From Bacteroidota bacterium (GTDB lineage Bacteria; Bacteroidota; Ignavibacteria; SZUA-365): a stretch of 33,652 nt of DNA. Numbering within the stretch: the first letter of the stretch is position 1; every line of letters starts with the position of its first letter. This document shows positions 1 through 8,008 of this stretch, one piece after another. The notes under the pieces are model-generated. The model saw only the letters and a program-made list of their open reading frames with translations. It had not been told where the DNA came from and searched no databases. The position numbers were made by a program, and so were the translations under genes. Location: assembly GCA_023432805.1 (NCBI GenBank), contig JAEYUG010000050.1, positions 1 to 33,652 of the forward strand, written 5' to 3'.

Positions 1-146
1 GCCTGCAGCAGGTGCGCGGCAATGCCGACGATCTGCTCAGCCGTCTTGCCGGGACCATAGATGAATTCCGGAATACCGGTGCGTGCGGCCCGGTGTGCGT
101 CGGCGTGCGCGTAATCTCCGACCCGATCGTCGTGCGTCTGTGTCAT
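1..146 (-). CDS. larB: LarB-like nickel-pincer cofactor biosynthesis protein (partial, N-terminal end)
   Basis: Only the first 48 codons lie in the window; the gene runs off the left edge. The segment DYAHADAHRAARTGIPEF followed by IYGPGKTAEQI matches the conserved N-terminal block of LarB (an arginine-rich stretch, then G-[FI]-P-E-x-I-[YF]-G-x-G-K-T-x-E-Q-I). LarB carboxylates and hydrolyses nicotinic acid adenine dinucleotide, the first step of the nickel-pincer cofactor made for lactate racemase-type enzymes. I chose the ATG at 146. A GTG at 165-167, with AGGG upstream, is an equally good start. Either start gives a shorter N-terminus than the usual LarB. The frame stays open upstream into the permease gene without another ATG. 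The stop of the permease gene lies 54 bases upstream on the same strand, so the two are probably co-transcribed. Confidence 0.72.
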   Translation of the reverse strand, partial: MTQTHDDRVGDYAHADAHRAARTGIPEFIYGPGKTAEQIVGIAAHLLQ

Positions 147-199
147 GCGCGAAATATACTGATTCACCGCCAGACCCTGTGCGGCGGCGCCCGTCTCCC

Positions 200-952
200 C
201 TACGTGAAGAAGAGGATCTTCACCAGCAGCGCGGCCAGCACCACGCCGAACACCGGCTTGATCAATCGCACCCCGCCCTGCATCGCGAGTCCCGCACCGA
301 TCCACGCTCCCGTGATGTTCATCGCTCCCATGGCCAGCGCAGCCGTCCACGCCACATGGCCCCCGATCACGAACGCCACGATCGCCGCATAGTTGCTCGC
401 CAGATTCGTGACCTTCGCATTCCCTGTCGCACGCACGAAACCGAAGTCGAAGAAGAGGATATACCCGAATGCGAGGAAGGATCCCGTACCGGGACCGAAG
501 AACCCATCGTAAAAGCCCAGGGCGAACGCGAACCCCGCCACGGCGGCGATCCTCCCGGGGGAAGCCTCCGTGAACGTATCATGTGCACCGAAATTCTTGC
601 GCACGAAGGTGATCACGCCGACCACGATGATCATGGCGGGAATGAGGGATTCGAGGGATTCGCCCGAGACCTGCATCACCGCCACGGCGCCGGAAAGGGA
701 TCCGATGAAGGCGGCTGCGAATCCTGTGATTGCGATGCGCCGTTCGATGTGTCCGGCATGCGCATAGCGCCAGGCGCTGATCGTCGTACCGATCGCACTC
801 TGCACCTTGTTGGTTGCCAGCGCCGTGTGCGGCGGGATGCCCGCTGCGACAAGCGCGGGAAGCGAGATCAGGCCGCCTCCACCGGCCATGGCGTCGACGA
901 GTCCAGCGAAGAACCCTGCGATCATCAGGAACACCAGCGTCATCACATCCAT
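200..952 (-). CDS. TauE/SafE (TSUP) family sulfite/sulfonate-type permease
   Basis: This 250-residue membrane protein starts MDVMTLVFLMIAGFFAGLVD and carries the TSUP signature GGGGLISLPALVAAGIPPHTAL-like block near residues 24-45 (glycine-rich run, then S-L-P-A-L). A second family block, GFYDGFFGPGTGS, sits in the C-terminal half. Several hydrophobic segments span the whole protein, as in inner-membrane TauE/SafE transporters, which move sulfite, sulfoacetate or other small anions; the substrate cannot be read from the sequence. I set the start at 952 because the open frame upstream of it is polar and runs through a palindromic repeat. It lies directly before the LarB-like gene on the same strand. 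Confidence 0.88.
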   Translation of the reverse strand: MDVMTLVFLMIAGFFAGLVDAMAGGGGLISLPALVAAGIPPHTALATNKVQSAIGTTISAWRYAHAGHIERRIAITGFAAAFIGSLSGAVAVMQVSGESLESLIPAMIIVVGVITFVRKNFGAHDTFTEASPGRIAAVAGFAFALGFYDGFFGPGTGSFLAFGYILFFDFGFVRATGNAKVTNLASNYAAIVAFVIGGHVAWTAALAMGAMNITGAWIGAGLAMQGGVRLIKPVFGVVLAALLVKILFFT

Positions 953-974
953 TCCGCAAACATACACAAGATCT

Positions 975-1000
975 GGAGGACCGACGCCCTCGTCCACCCA
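975..1000 (+). repeat. REP-like palindrome, single degenerate copy
   Basis: GGAG followed by a degenerate left arm, the CCCT loop and the right arm CGTCCACC. It lies between the divergent permease and TPR-lipoprotein genes. A fragment of another right arm (CCTCGTCCACC) follows at about 1012-1023. It is the leftmost member of the family seen at 24191, 26843, 27548, 29628 and 31194. Confidence 0.7.
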
Positions 1001-1116
1001 CGAGATCCGCCGCCTCGTCCACCCCACACGCACTGCGTTACAATTTGGCGGGGTATTCGTATTTTCCTTGAATGCAACAAATGTGCGCGCCACATTTCCT
1101 TTCTTTCATTCAAACC

Positions 1117-1647
1117 ATGAGTTCAATGCATCGCACGATCCCAGCCGCGCTCGCCCTCATCTTCGCCATCGTCCTGCTTGCCGGCGGCTTCTCCGCCTGT
1201 TCGAAGCCGGATGCTTCCACACAGCTTGCCGCGGCGGACACCCTTGTCGCGAAGAAGAAGTATGACGAGGCCATCAAGGCCTACCGCGCGATCATCAAGG
1301 ATTTCCCCAATAGCGTCCAGGCACCTGCCGCCTTCTTCGCGCTGGGATCGCTCCAGCTCAACGAGGAGAAGAATCCCGCAGTCGCGATCAAGACCTTCGA
1401 ACAGCTCGTCTCGCAGCATCCCGAGAGCGAATGGGCGCACAAGGCACAGTTCACGATCGGCTTCACCTACGCCAATGAACTGCAGGAACTGGACAAGGCG
1501 AAGGCCGCCTACGACAAGTATCTGACACAGTTCCCCGACAGCTCGTTCGCACCTCATGTGCGCACCGAGCTGGAGCATCTCGGCAAGACGCCCGAGGAAC
1601 TGCTCAATGCGCTGCAGGACACGACGACACGCGTCGCGACCAAGTAA
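1117..1647 (+). CDS. TPR lipoprotein (BamD/YbgF-like tetratricopeptide protein)
   Basis: A 176-residue lipoprotein. A basic N-terminus and hydrophobic core lead to the lipobox FSAC, with the lipidated cysteine at residue 28. The rest is tetratricopeptide repeats of the kind found in BamD and the periplasmic CpoB/YbgF proteins (KKYDEAIKAYRAIIKDFP, then AVAIKTFEQLVSQHPES, then DKAKAAYDKYLTQFPDSSF). These usually mediate protein contacts in envelope complexes. I preferred ATG 1117; ATG 1126 is an alternative that keeps the signal peptide, while an ATG at 1072 adds an unlikely leader. The DUF58 gene starts 30 bases downstream, so the two probably form an operon. It is much shorter than full BamD, so I do not assign it to the BAM complex. 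Confidence 0.82.
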   Translation: MSSMHRTIPAALALIFAIVLLAGGFSACSKPDASTQLAAADTLVAKKKYDEAIKAYRAIIKDFPNSVQAPAAFFALGSLQLNEEKNPAVAIKTFEQLVSQHPESEWAHKAQFTIGFTYANELQELDKAKAAYDKYLTQFPDSSFAPHVRTELEHLGKTPEELLNALQDTTTRVATK

Positions 1648-1677
1648 CGCACCACCCCGCGCACACACCGAACCCTG

Positions 1678-2577
1678 ATGGCAGCCGATCAGTCCTATCT
1701 GCGTCCCGACGTCGTCAGCAGACTTGCGTCGATGGAACTCCGTGCACGACTGGTGGTGGAGGGCTTCATCACGGGATTGCACAAGAGTCCCTACCACGGC
1801 TTCAGCGTCGAGTTCGCCGAGCATCGGCAGTACATGCCCGGCGACGAGATCCGACGCATCGACTGGAAGGTGCTGGGGCGGACGGACCGCTACTACATCA
1901 AGCAGTTCGAAGAGGAGACGAACCTCAAGGCCTACATCGTGCTCGACGCGTCGCGGTCGATGTCGTTCAAAGGCGAGGGACCCGTCACCAAGCTCGAATA
2001 CGCCGCCATGCTCGCCGCGTCGCTCTCGTACCTGATGGTGCGGCAGCAGGATGCGGTTGGCCTCGTGGTCTATGATGAGGTCCTGCGTTCGTACATGCCA
2101 CCGCACGCGACGAAGGTCTACCTGCAGTCGATCCTCCGCGAGCTGCACCTGGTGCAGCCCGGGCAGGGCACGAGCACGGCGCGCGCGCTGGGTGCCGTGG
2201 CCGAGCGGCTGTCGCGTCGCGGACTCGTCTGCGTGTTCAGCGATCTCTTCGACAATCCCGCCGATGTCATGAGTGCGCTCAAGCATTTCCGGTACAACCA
2301 GCACGAGGTGATCCTCTTCCACGTGCTCGATCCTCTCGAACGCTCGTTCGCCTTCGGCCGCGACGCAATCTTCCGCGATCTCGAGACCGGCGAGGAACTG
2401 CTCACGCAGCCCGCGCAGATCCAGCGATCGTACCGCGAGGCGATGCGTGACTTCATCGCACAGTACAAGAAGGAATGCCGTGAACAGCGCATCGACTACG
2501 TGCTGCTCGACACCGGCACACCCTTCGACGTCGCGCTGTACGAGTATCTCGGCAAAAGGAAAAAAATCGGCGGCTGA
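1678..2577 (+). CDS. DUF58 domain protein with von Willebrand A-like fold
   Basis: A 299-residue cytoplasmic protein of the DUF58 family. The hallmark block GFSVEFAEHRQYMPGDEIR-R-IDWKVLGR occupies residues 41-68. It is followed by a vWA-like domain with a MIDAS motif D-A-S-R-S at residues 90-94, a threonine-containing GTSTARAL segment and the acidic CVFSDLFD strand. DUF58 proteins usually partner MoxR AAA ATPases in metal-dependent chaperone modules; no MoxR gene is visible here. It follows the TPR lipoprotein by 30 bases. I see no clear Shine-Dalgarno sequence before the ATG. The length fits the family and no key residues appear to be missing. Confidence 0.9.
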   Translation: MAADQSYLRPDVVSRLASMELRARLVVEGFITGLHKSPYHGFSVEFAEHRQYMPGDEIRRIDWKVLGRTDRYYIKQFEEETNLKAYIVLDASRSMSFKGEGPVTKLEYAAMLAASLSYLMVRQQDAVGLVVYDEVLRSYMPPHATKVYLQSILRELHLVQPGQGTSTARALGAVAERLSRRGLVCVFSDLFDNPADVMSALKHFRYNQHEVILFHVLDPLERSFAFGRDAIFRDLETGEELLTQPAQIQRSYREAMRDFIAQYKKECREQRIDYVLLDTGTPFDVALYEYLGKRKKIGG

Positions 2578-2672
2578 TCCCCGTGCTTGTTCATACGAGC
2601 TGGCGGTCCGATTTTTACAGTTTGCATTTACGCGGCTTCCCCCCGCATCACACGTCACCCTTTGAGGTTGTC

Positions 2673-3746
2673 ATGCTTTCTCGCGCTGCATCCCTGCTCA
2701 TCCTCACGCTTCTTCTGACCGTTGTCGGCTGCAAGGAGGATACGAACGGTCCCGGTACCGACACCGAGGCCCCGACCGTGCGTTTCACGCTTCCGACTGT
2801 CGGCGACACTGTCGGTCTGGAGTCGGTGACGGCCGTGCTGACAGCCGGCGACAACATCGGCGTCACAAAGGTGGAGATCTTCGTGGACGGGAATGCGACG
2901 CCGGTCGCGGTGGTCACCGCAGCGCCCTGGCAGTCTGCCATTTCGATCGCGTCGCTCAGTGAGGGACAGCACACGCTCACCGCGAAGGCCTACGATGAAG
3001 CCGGCAACGTGGCGAGCGCGGATCCCCGCATGTTCGTCAAGGGCATCCGCACGGTCGACGTCCCGAAGCGCATGGTGCTTGTCGAAGTCATCACGAGCGC
3101 GAACTGCACGCCCTGCGGTCCGGCAAACGAGTTCTTCCACACGCAGACCGGTACGGCGGCCTACACGGATCGTCTGGCGACGATCAAGTACCACGCGCCG
3201 ATTCCCCGCAGCACCGATCGCCTGTGGAAGGAGTCGCAGACCTGGGGCCGTCCGCGCATGACCTATTTGTTTGCCCCGACCGCCTTCGAATTCGGCACGG
3301 CGCCGAACGCATGGGTCGACGGCGCGCTGATCGGTCCCGTCGCCCAGAACTGGGTCAATCAGCTAGATCAGGATCTTTCGCTGCCGCCCGACGCGAAGAT
3401 CGAGCTGACGAAGGTGGTGAACGGATCGACGATCACGGTGACGATCAAGGCCACGGGATTGATGGCCTCGACGCTGTCCGATCTGCGTCTGCACACGGTG
3501 GTGACCGAGAGCAACATCGAGTACAACGACGGCAACTCCGAGCTCATCCACTACGACGTGATGCGCACCATGCTGCCAGATGCGGCAGGCGAGCAGATCT
3601 CACTTGCGCGCAATGAGACGAAGACCTTCACACGTCAGATCACGATCGATCCCACCTGGGTGCAGAACAACTGCGACGTTGTTGTGTTCATCCAGAGCAA
3701 CACGAGCAAGTACGTGCTGCAGGCTGCGAAGACGACGCTGCACTGA
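2673..3746 (+). CDS. Omp28-related outer-membrane lipoprotein with Ig-like domain
   Basis: A 357-residue lipoprotein. Residues 1-20 are a signal peptide ending in the lipobox VVGC (cysteine 20), followed by an acidic D/E-rich spacer. Residues about 32-122 form a bacterial Ig-like domain (EAPTVRFTLP...GDNIGVTKVEIFVDG...AYDEAGN). After that comes an Omp28-type domain that begins like a thioredoxin fold, with C145-T-P-C148 in VLVEVITSANCTPCGPAN. Omp28 proteins are surface or outer-membrane proteins of Bacteroidota with poorly known function. I chose the ATG at 2673 because GAGG sits at the right distance before it (TTTGAGGTTGTC-ATG). A longer upstream frame has no signal peptide. The CxxC suggests redox or disulfide activity, but this is inference. 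Confidence 0.85.
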   Translation: MLSRAASLLILTLLLTVVGCKEDTNGPGTDTEAPTVRFTLPTVGDTVGLESVTAVLTAGDNIGVTKVEIFVDGNATPVAVVTAAPWQSAISIASLSEGQHTLTAKAYDEAGNVASADPRMFVKGIRTVDVPKRMVLVEVITSANCTPCGPANEFFHTQTGTAAYTDRLATIKYHAPIPRSTDRLWKESQTWGRPRMTYLFAPTAFEFGTAPNAWVDGALIGPVAQNWVNQLDQDLSLPPDAKIELTKVVNGSTITVTIKATGLMASTLSDLRLHTVVTESNIEYNDGNSELIHYDVMRTMLPDAAGEQISLARNETKTFTRQITIDPTWVQNNCDVVVFIQSNTSKYVLQAAKTTLH

Positions 3747-3775
3747 CCGAGGGTCATCGGCAGGCAGTTCGACCC

Positions 3776-4120
3776 ATGTCATCCAAAGTCAGTTCCCTCT
3801 CCGATCTCTACAAGCTCATCCCCGGGGCTTCGGCCCCGGAGGATGCGCCCCCCTCCGCCACGAAGAAGGATCCCCTCCAGCGGCTTGTCACCCTGCACAT
3901 TCAACTCGAGACGAAAGGCCGCAAGGGAAGCGGCATGACGGTGATTCGCGGATTCCACCACACGCCCGAAGACCTTGCCGACATGGCACGCGGGCTGAAG
4001 GCACTCTGCGGTGCGGGCGGTACGTACCGCGACGACCGCATCGAGATCCAGGGCGACCACCGCGAAAAAATCGCCCGCCACCTCCGCGACCTCGGCTTCA
4101 CCGTCAAGGGTGTGAAGTAG
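3776..4120 (+). CDS. SUI1/eIF1-family translation factor (YciH-like)
   Basis: A 114-residue protein. Its C-terminal 75 residues show the SUI1/eIF1 fold motifs: KGRKGSGMTVIRGF, then DLADMARGLKALCGAGGTY, then IEIQGDHREKIARHLRDLGF. In Escherichia coli the YciH homologue affects start-codon fidelity on the small ribosomal subunit; the bacterial role is otherwise unclear. The first 30 residues are a low-complexity linker. The gene starts 29 bases after the Omp28-like gene and is followed by a strong hairpin at 4180-4208 that may end this plus-strand group. Confidence 0.88.
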   Translation: MSSKVSSLSDLYKLIPGASAPEDAPPSATKKDPLQRLVTLHIQLETKGRKGSGMTVIRGFHHTPEDLADMARGLKALCGAGGTYRDDRIEIQGDHREKIARHLRDLGFTVKGVK

Positions 4121-4179
4121 ACACGGCTTCACTCCCGGCGGCTTCCGGTTGTGGGAACTTCCCATGGATGTTCGAATGA

Positions 4180-4208
4180 AAGCGGGGCACATGGTGTGTG
4201 CCCCGCTT
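4180..4208. terminator. Bidirectional hairpin terminator between convergent genes
   Basis: A perfect 12-bp stem (AAGCGGGGCACA / TGTGCCCCGCTT) with a 5-nt loop lies between the SUI1-like gene (plus) and the lipoprotein gene (minus). T-rich stretches follow on both sides but there is no long T run. The stem core GCGGGGCAC recurs in the hairpin at 5432-5456, on the other side of the lipoprotein gene. Confidence 0.7.
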
Positions 4209-4231
4209 CGTTTCATGTCTGTTCCATCCAC

Positions 4232-5392
4232 CTATTCATTTCGCAGCGGCACTGTTTGGGGGGCATAGATGTCGTAATAGGACTGAAGCGCACTCTGCCA
4301 CTCTGCGAGCTTATCCTCGAATTTCCTGTATTCATCGTTGCTCGCTACCCAGCAGCGATCGACCTGATAGCCGGTCGTCGTTCCTTCGAGTCGAATGAGG
4401 ATCTTGCTGGGGGCAGCGTCATTGCCGATGTAGTATGTACCGCCCAGGGTGACATTGGACCACAATCTCTTGTCGGTTGGTTGCGCATAGTCATTGCGGC
4501 CCATCGGAACAACAAGCTCGGCGCTCCGAAGGAGATCGATATACGCGGCAAAGGCCCGCTTGTCACGCACGGCAGAAGGTACGGACAATGCGTTGCCCCA
4601 GGAGGACTGGAACCATATCGCATATGGCAGCAGTGGTCCGACAAAACGAACACCGTATCCATTCAACCAGAAGAATGTGCCAGCCCGATTCTCCCGCACC
4701 TCGCGAACACGCGGGAATGCCGAGGGATGGCGAGGCAGGCTGAGCATGAGCTGCATGAGGGGAGCATGCAATTCATCGCGGATATCGGCATCTGCCGACT
4801 CGACAATGGACTCGCCTCTCCAAATGAGAGTTCCATCCGGAGCGTGGGCTTCAAGAATCAGAGTGTGCTCGTAGTTTCGCGATTCCTCTGCGTATGATTG
4901 AGCGGCCGCACCATACGATGTGGTACTTGCGGCGACCTGACCTGCGATGAGTGCGCCGAGCACGCCAGATCCTGACCGTTCGTACGAGGCCATCCCTGCG
5001 CCATACGCGGCTGAGCGGGTTCGCGCAACCGATGCACTCGTCGATCGCGCATAGGTCGTCAGCTGACCCGTCTTGTCTGTAACGTAATGAAGTGTGATGG
5101 CGACATTCGGCGCCGCGACAACCTTCTTGAAGCCGCGACGCTCAAGCAACCGATTGAGATGATCTGCGAGTGTTGCATGCAAAAGTCGCTCGTCCTCAGC
5201 AAGCGGCACGGTCTTCCCCTTCACCGTGAGTGTGTAGGTGGCCCCGGCGGGAATCTCCGCGGAGCTACTGAGCGTGCGGGTCCACGGGCGTGATACCGTC
5301 ACTTGCGGAACGTTCGAGCAGCCCCCGAGCATGCCGGTCATTGCAACGGCGAGGAACATCAATGCTGAAAATCGTACTGGTGAGCGTTTCAT
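4232..5392 (-). CDS. Lipoprotein with DUF4136-like N-terminal domain
   Basis: A 386-residue lipoprotein: signal peptide MKRSPVRFSALMFLAVAMTG with lipobox LGGC just after it. The first half resembles DUF4136-type envelope lipoproteins (an unstructured start, then LHATLADHLNRLLERRGFKKV...PNVAITLHYV, later HTLILEAHAPDGTLIWRGES). A Ser/Ala/Gly-rich middle section about residues 125-175 resembles the low-complexity loop of that family. The C-terminal half, with many aromatic residues, is not recognised. I chose the ATG at 5390-5392, which has AAAGGG upstream and starts the signal peptide; longer frames reach back into a hairpin. The gene is monocistronic and lies between two similar hairpins. Confidence 0.72.
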   Translation of the reverse strand: MKRSPVRFSALMFLAVAMTGMLGGCSNVPQVTVSRPWTRTLSSSAEIPAGATYTLTVKGKTVPLAEDERLLHATLADHLNRLLERRGFKKVVAAPNVAITLHYVTDKTGQLTTYARSTSASVARTRSAAYGAGMASYERSGSGVLGALIAGQVAASTTSYGAAAQSYAEESRNYEHTLILEAHAPDGTLIWRGESIVESADADIRDELHAPLMQLMLSLPRHPSAFPRVREVRENRAGTFFWLNGYGVRFVGPLLPYAIWFQSSWGNALSVPSAVRDKRAFAAYIDLLRSAELVVPMGRNDYAQPTDKRLWSNVTLGGTYYIGNDAAPSKILIRLEGTTTGYQVDRCWVASNDEYRKFEDKLAEWQSALQSYYDIYAPQTVPLRNE

Positions 5393-5431
5393 GGTGTGCC
5401 CTTTGTTTGTGATGGATGGTTGAAAAACAGC

Positions 5432-5456
5432 GGGGCACACAACCCGTGCCCCGCGC
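5432..5456 (-). terminator. Terminator-like hairpin in the 5' leader of the DUF4136-like lipoprotein gene
   Basis: Stem GCGGGGCAC/GTGCCCCGC with a 7-nt loop, followed on the minus strand by TGTTTTTC, so it has the form of a rho-independent terminator. It lies only 40 bases upstream of the lipoprotein start codon, and no minus-strand gene ends here. It could act as an attenuator if transcription starts further upstream, or mark a repeat. Confidence 0.5.
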
Positions 5457-5690
5457 AGCCCTCCCGAAATCGATACAAGTCCCTTCCCCTGTTTCTTCGC
5501 ACTGACCCCGGCGAAGCGATCTGACATGTATTAGGCGCGGCGGCAGCGCATGCTGAAAAACACGTGGGGAAAAATGCTTGCCCTCTGCAGCAGCGTCCGG
5601 GTCATGTTCATCCGATGCTCTCCATGTTCTGTTCGCATATACCATATCTTACCGGCACGCGGGCACGCTGCTGAAATTCTGCCACGAAAA

Positions 5691-5713
5691 AAAAGGATAT
5701 TGCGTATCCTTTT
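5691..5713. terminator. A/T-flanked hairpin in the intergenic region
   Basis: Stem AAAAGGATA/TATCCTTTT with the 5-nt loop TTGCG, preceded by further A residues. Read on the minus strand it is a hairpin followed by eight T, a good intrinsic terminator; on the plus strand the T run is only four. It could insulate the divergent units from each other. Confidence 0.5.
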
Positions 5714-5715
5714 GT

Positions 5716-5747
5716 CTTGGATCCGCCGGAAGGGGGACCTATCTTCG
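5716..5747 (+). promoter_or_regulatory. Candidate Bacteroidota-type promoter for the oxidoreductase operon
   Basis: CTTG, 20 bases, then TATCTTCG, close to the Bacteroidota pattern TTTG-N19..21-TAnnTTTG. It lies about 110 bases before the oxidoreductase ATG and directly after the hairpin at 5691-5713. The same arrangement is seen upstream of the tRNA and MerR genes. Confidence 0.35.
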
Positions 5748-5857
5748 GCTGTCCACTTCAGATATTTCATCAGCAGCCCGTCGTCCAGTCCACTGCGCAT
5801 GCCGTGCGTGTGGCTCATCGATGCTCTCGCTCTGATTCACCGTGTCCCAGGAAGATC

Positions 5858-8008
5858 ATGACCAGCAGCGACGATTCCGCGCGTCTGCGCGTCGCCGTAC
5901 TCGGTGGCGGTGCGGGCGCCCTCAGTGCGGTGTTCGCACTGACGCATCCCGACAATCCTCACGCCTCACGCTATGATGTGACGGTCTACCAGCTCGGCTG
6001 GCGCCTCGGCGGCAAGGGTGCGAGCGGCCGCAATCAGGAGCACGCAGACCGCATCGAGGAACATGGGCTGCATGTCTGGATGGGCTTCTACGAAAACGCC
6101 TTCGCGGTCATGCGGCAGGCTTACGCCGAATGGCAGTCGTCCGACAACCTCTTCGGCAGCTGGCGCAACGCGTTCACACCGCAGAGCTTCGTTCCATATC
6201 AGGAATTTGTCCGCGGCGAATGGCGCACTTGGCCGGTCACCTATCCCACGAACTCTGCCCTGCCCGGCGAGGGCGGCGAACTGCCGTCGCTCTGGAATTA
6301 TGTCGAAATGCTGCTCGATGCCCTGTGCACGGTCGTCACCCATCATCACATCGTGACGGTGCCGGTCGAGCATGCCGAGCATGAGGGATGGCTCGCATCA
6401 CTCGTCCATGCAGCCGAACATGCGCTTGAGCACGAACTGGAGGCGCTCGGCGAACATCTGCTGCATCACGCCCTCGCATTCGTTCGTTCACTCGGCGACG
6501 ACCTTGCCCAGCATCCGGCGACTGCGCACGCCCGGCTCATCACACTGCTCGATCGCTTTCTCGCGTGGATGTGGAAGCACATCGGTGACGAGATCGAGCG
6601 CAGCGATGATCTGCGCCGAGCCTGGCTGCTCGTCGACCTCGGTGTGGCGAACCTGCGCGGAGCCGTCGCCGAAGACGTCTTCCGCACGGGCCTCGGCGTT
6701 CTCGACCGCTACGACTACCGCGAATTCCTCCGCATCCACGGCGCAGCCGACGCGACTCGTTCCTCCGTCCCGATCCGCGCCCTCTACGATCTCTTCTTCG
6801 CCTTCGAGTCGGGCGACATCGAGCGACCCAACCTCGCGGCCGGCGTGGCCCTGCGTGCGCTCGTCCGCATGGTCTTCACCTACAAGGGCGCCATCTTCTG
6901 GAAGATGAACGCGGGGATGGGCGACACCATCTTCACGCCACTCCACCGCACCCTCGTCCAGCGCGGGGTGCAGTTCGCATTCTTCCATCGCGTCACGCGC
7001 CTCGACGACGATGGCCATGGCGCAATCGGCGCCATCCATCTCAAGCGGCAGGTCCGATTGAAGGATGGCATCGAGCAGTATGATCCCTGCGTCATGGTGA
7101 AGGGACTCCCCTGCTGGCCCTCCGAACCACGCTACGACCAGCTCGATCCCCTGCAGGTAGACTCCCTGCGGAAGCATCAGATCGATCTCGAATCGTTCTG
7201 GACGCCATGGCAGGACATGAACGAGGAGGACGATGTGGTCCTGCATCTGCATGAGGATTTCGACCTCGTGATTCTCGGCATCCCGCCGACAGCGCTCGCG
7301 CAGATCATGCCAACCGAGGTGTTGACGCGGGAGCCATGGCGCACCATGCTCGCCGAGGTCACCACCGTGCAGACACAGGCCATGCAGCTCTGGGTGAGCA
7401 GGGATCTAAAGGAGATGGGATGGAATGCGGCGAGCCCGATCACAACAGCCTATGCCGAACCGATGGACACATGGTGCGACATGACGCATCTGCTGCCGCG
7501 TGAGAGCTGGCCTGCCGGTGACGCACCGAAGAACATCAGCTATTTCTGCGGACCAATGCGTGATGCCGACCACATCCCGCCTGCCGGCGCGCACACCTTC
7601 CCCGCAGAAGAGGCGGAGCGTGTCCGTCGAACCGCGGTCGACTGGCTCGATGCGGAAATGGGGCATCTGCTGCCTCACGCAGCGCCTGTCACAAATCCCG
7701 CAGGTTTCGACTGGAGTCTGCTCATCGCACCAGGCAGCAGCAGCGCGGGAGAAGCACGATTTGCGACACAGTTCTGGCGGGCGAACTGCGACCCGACGCA
7801 GCGGTACACATTGTCGCTGGCTGGCAGCATCCGCCACCGATTGAAGACCGATGGGTCCGGTTTCCGCAACCTGTTTCTGGCAGGGGACTGGATCGACTGC
7901 ATCCTCAACGTCGGCTGCGTCGAAGCGACCGTGATGTCGGGGCTTCTGTGTTCGCGCGCGATGTCGGGATATCCTGCCACCATCATCGGAGAGCACGACA
8001 ATGGATGA
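5858..8008 (+). CDS. FAD-dependent oxidoreductase, amine oxidase/phytoene desaturase superfamily (paralog 1)
   Basis: A 716-residue flavoprotein. Residues 11-28 form the Rossmann dinucleotide-binding motif VAVLGGGAGALSAVFAL. It is followed by YQLGWRLGGKGASGRN and by RIEEHGLHVWMGFYENAF, which corresponds to the substrate-proximal block of phytoene/zeta-carotene desaturases and HpnE-type enzymes. The C-terminus carries the flavin-closing motif FLAGDW-x9-GCVEATVMSG. In between lies a helical insertion of about 150 residues that is rich in His and Glu (HHHIVTVPVEHAEHE onwards) and makes the protein longer than typical desaturases. AGGA precedes the ATG at 5858. The next gene, a close paralog, overlaps its last 8 bases, so the two are translationally coupled. 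The substrate is unknown. Confidence 0.82.
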   Translation: MTSSDDSARLRVAVLGGGAGALSAVFALTHPDNPHASRYDVTVYQLGWRLGGKGASGRNQEHADRIEEHGLHVWMGFYENAFAVMRQAYAEWQSSDNLFGSWRNAFTPQSFVPYQEFVRGEWRTWPVTYPTNSALPGEGGELPSLWNYVEMLLDALCTVVTHHHIVTVPVEHAEHEGWLASLVHAAEHALEHELEALGEHLLHHALAFVRSLGDDLAQHPATAHARLITLLDRFLAWMWKHIGDEIERSDDLRRAWLLVDLGVANLRGAVAEDVFRTGLGVLDRYDYREFLRIHGAADATRSSVPIRALYDLFFAFESGDIERPNLAAGVALRALVRMVFTYKGAIFWKMNAGMGDTIFTPLHRTLVQRGVQFAFFHRVTRLDDDGHGAIGAIHLKRQVRLKDGIEQYDPCVMVKGLPCWPSEPRYDQLDPLQVDSLRKHQIDLESFWTPWQDMNEEDDVVLHLHEDFDLVILGIPPTALAQIMPTEVLTREPWRTMLAEVTTVQTQAMQLWVSRDLKEMGWNAASPITTAYAEPMDTWCDMTHLLPRESWPAGDAPKNISYFCGPMRDADHIPPAGAHTFPAEEAERVRRTAVDWLDAEMGHLLPHAAPVTNPAGFDWSLLIAPGSSSAGEARFATQFWRANCDPTQRYTLSLAGSIRHRLKTDGSGFRNLFLAGDWIDCILNVGCVEATVMSGLLCSRAMSGYPATIIGEHDNG

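Larger units (their letters stand above)
5457..5857. other. Long divergent intergenic region
   Basis: Counted from 5393, about 465 bases separate the minus-strand lipoprotein gene from the plus-strand oxidoreductase gene. I see no convincing coding sequence here. It holds the leader hairpin at 5432-5456, a second A/T-flanked hairpin at 5691-5713 and a candidate promoter at 5716-5747. The remainder shows no structure that I can support. Confidence 0.5.

Noticed and set aside
2615..2632. Possible promoter TACAGTTTG before the Omp28-like gene
   Set aside because: The spacing inside the -7 box is one base too long and no TTTG lies 19-21 bases upstream.
1123..2658. Open frame of 511 codons on the minus strand opposite the TPR and DUF58 genes
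   Set aside because: It is antisense to two genes with clear family motifs and shows no recognisable domain itself.
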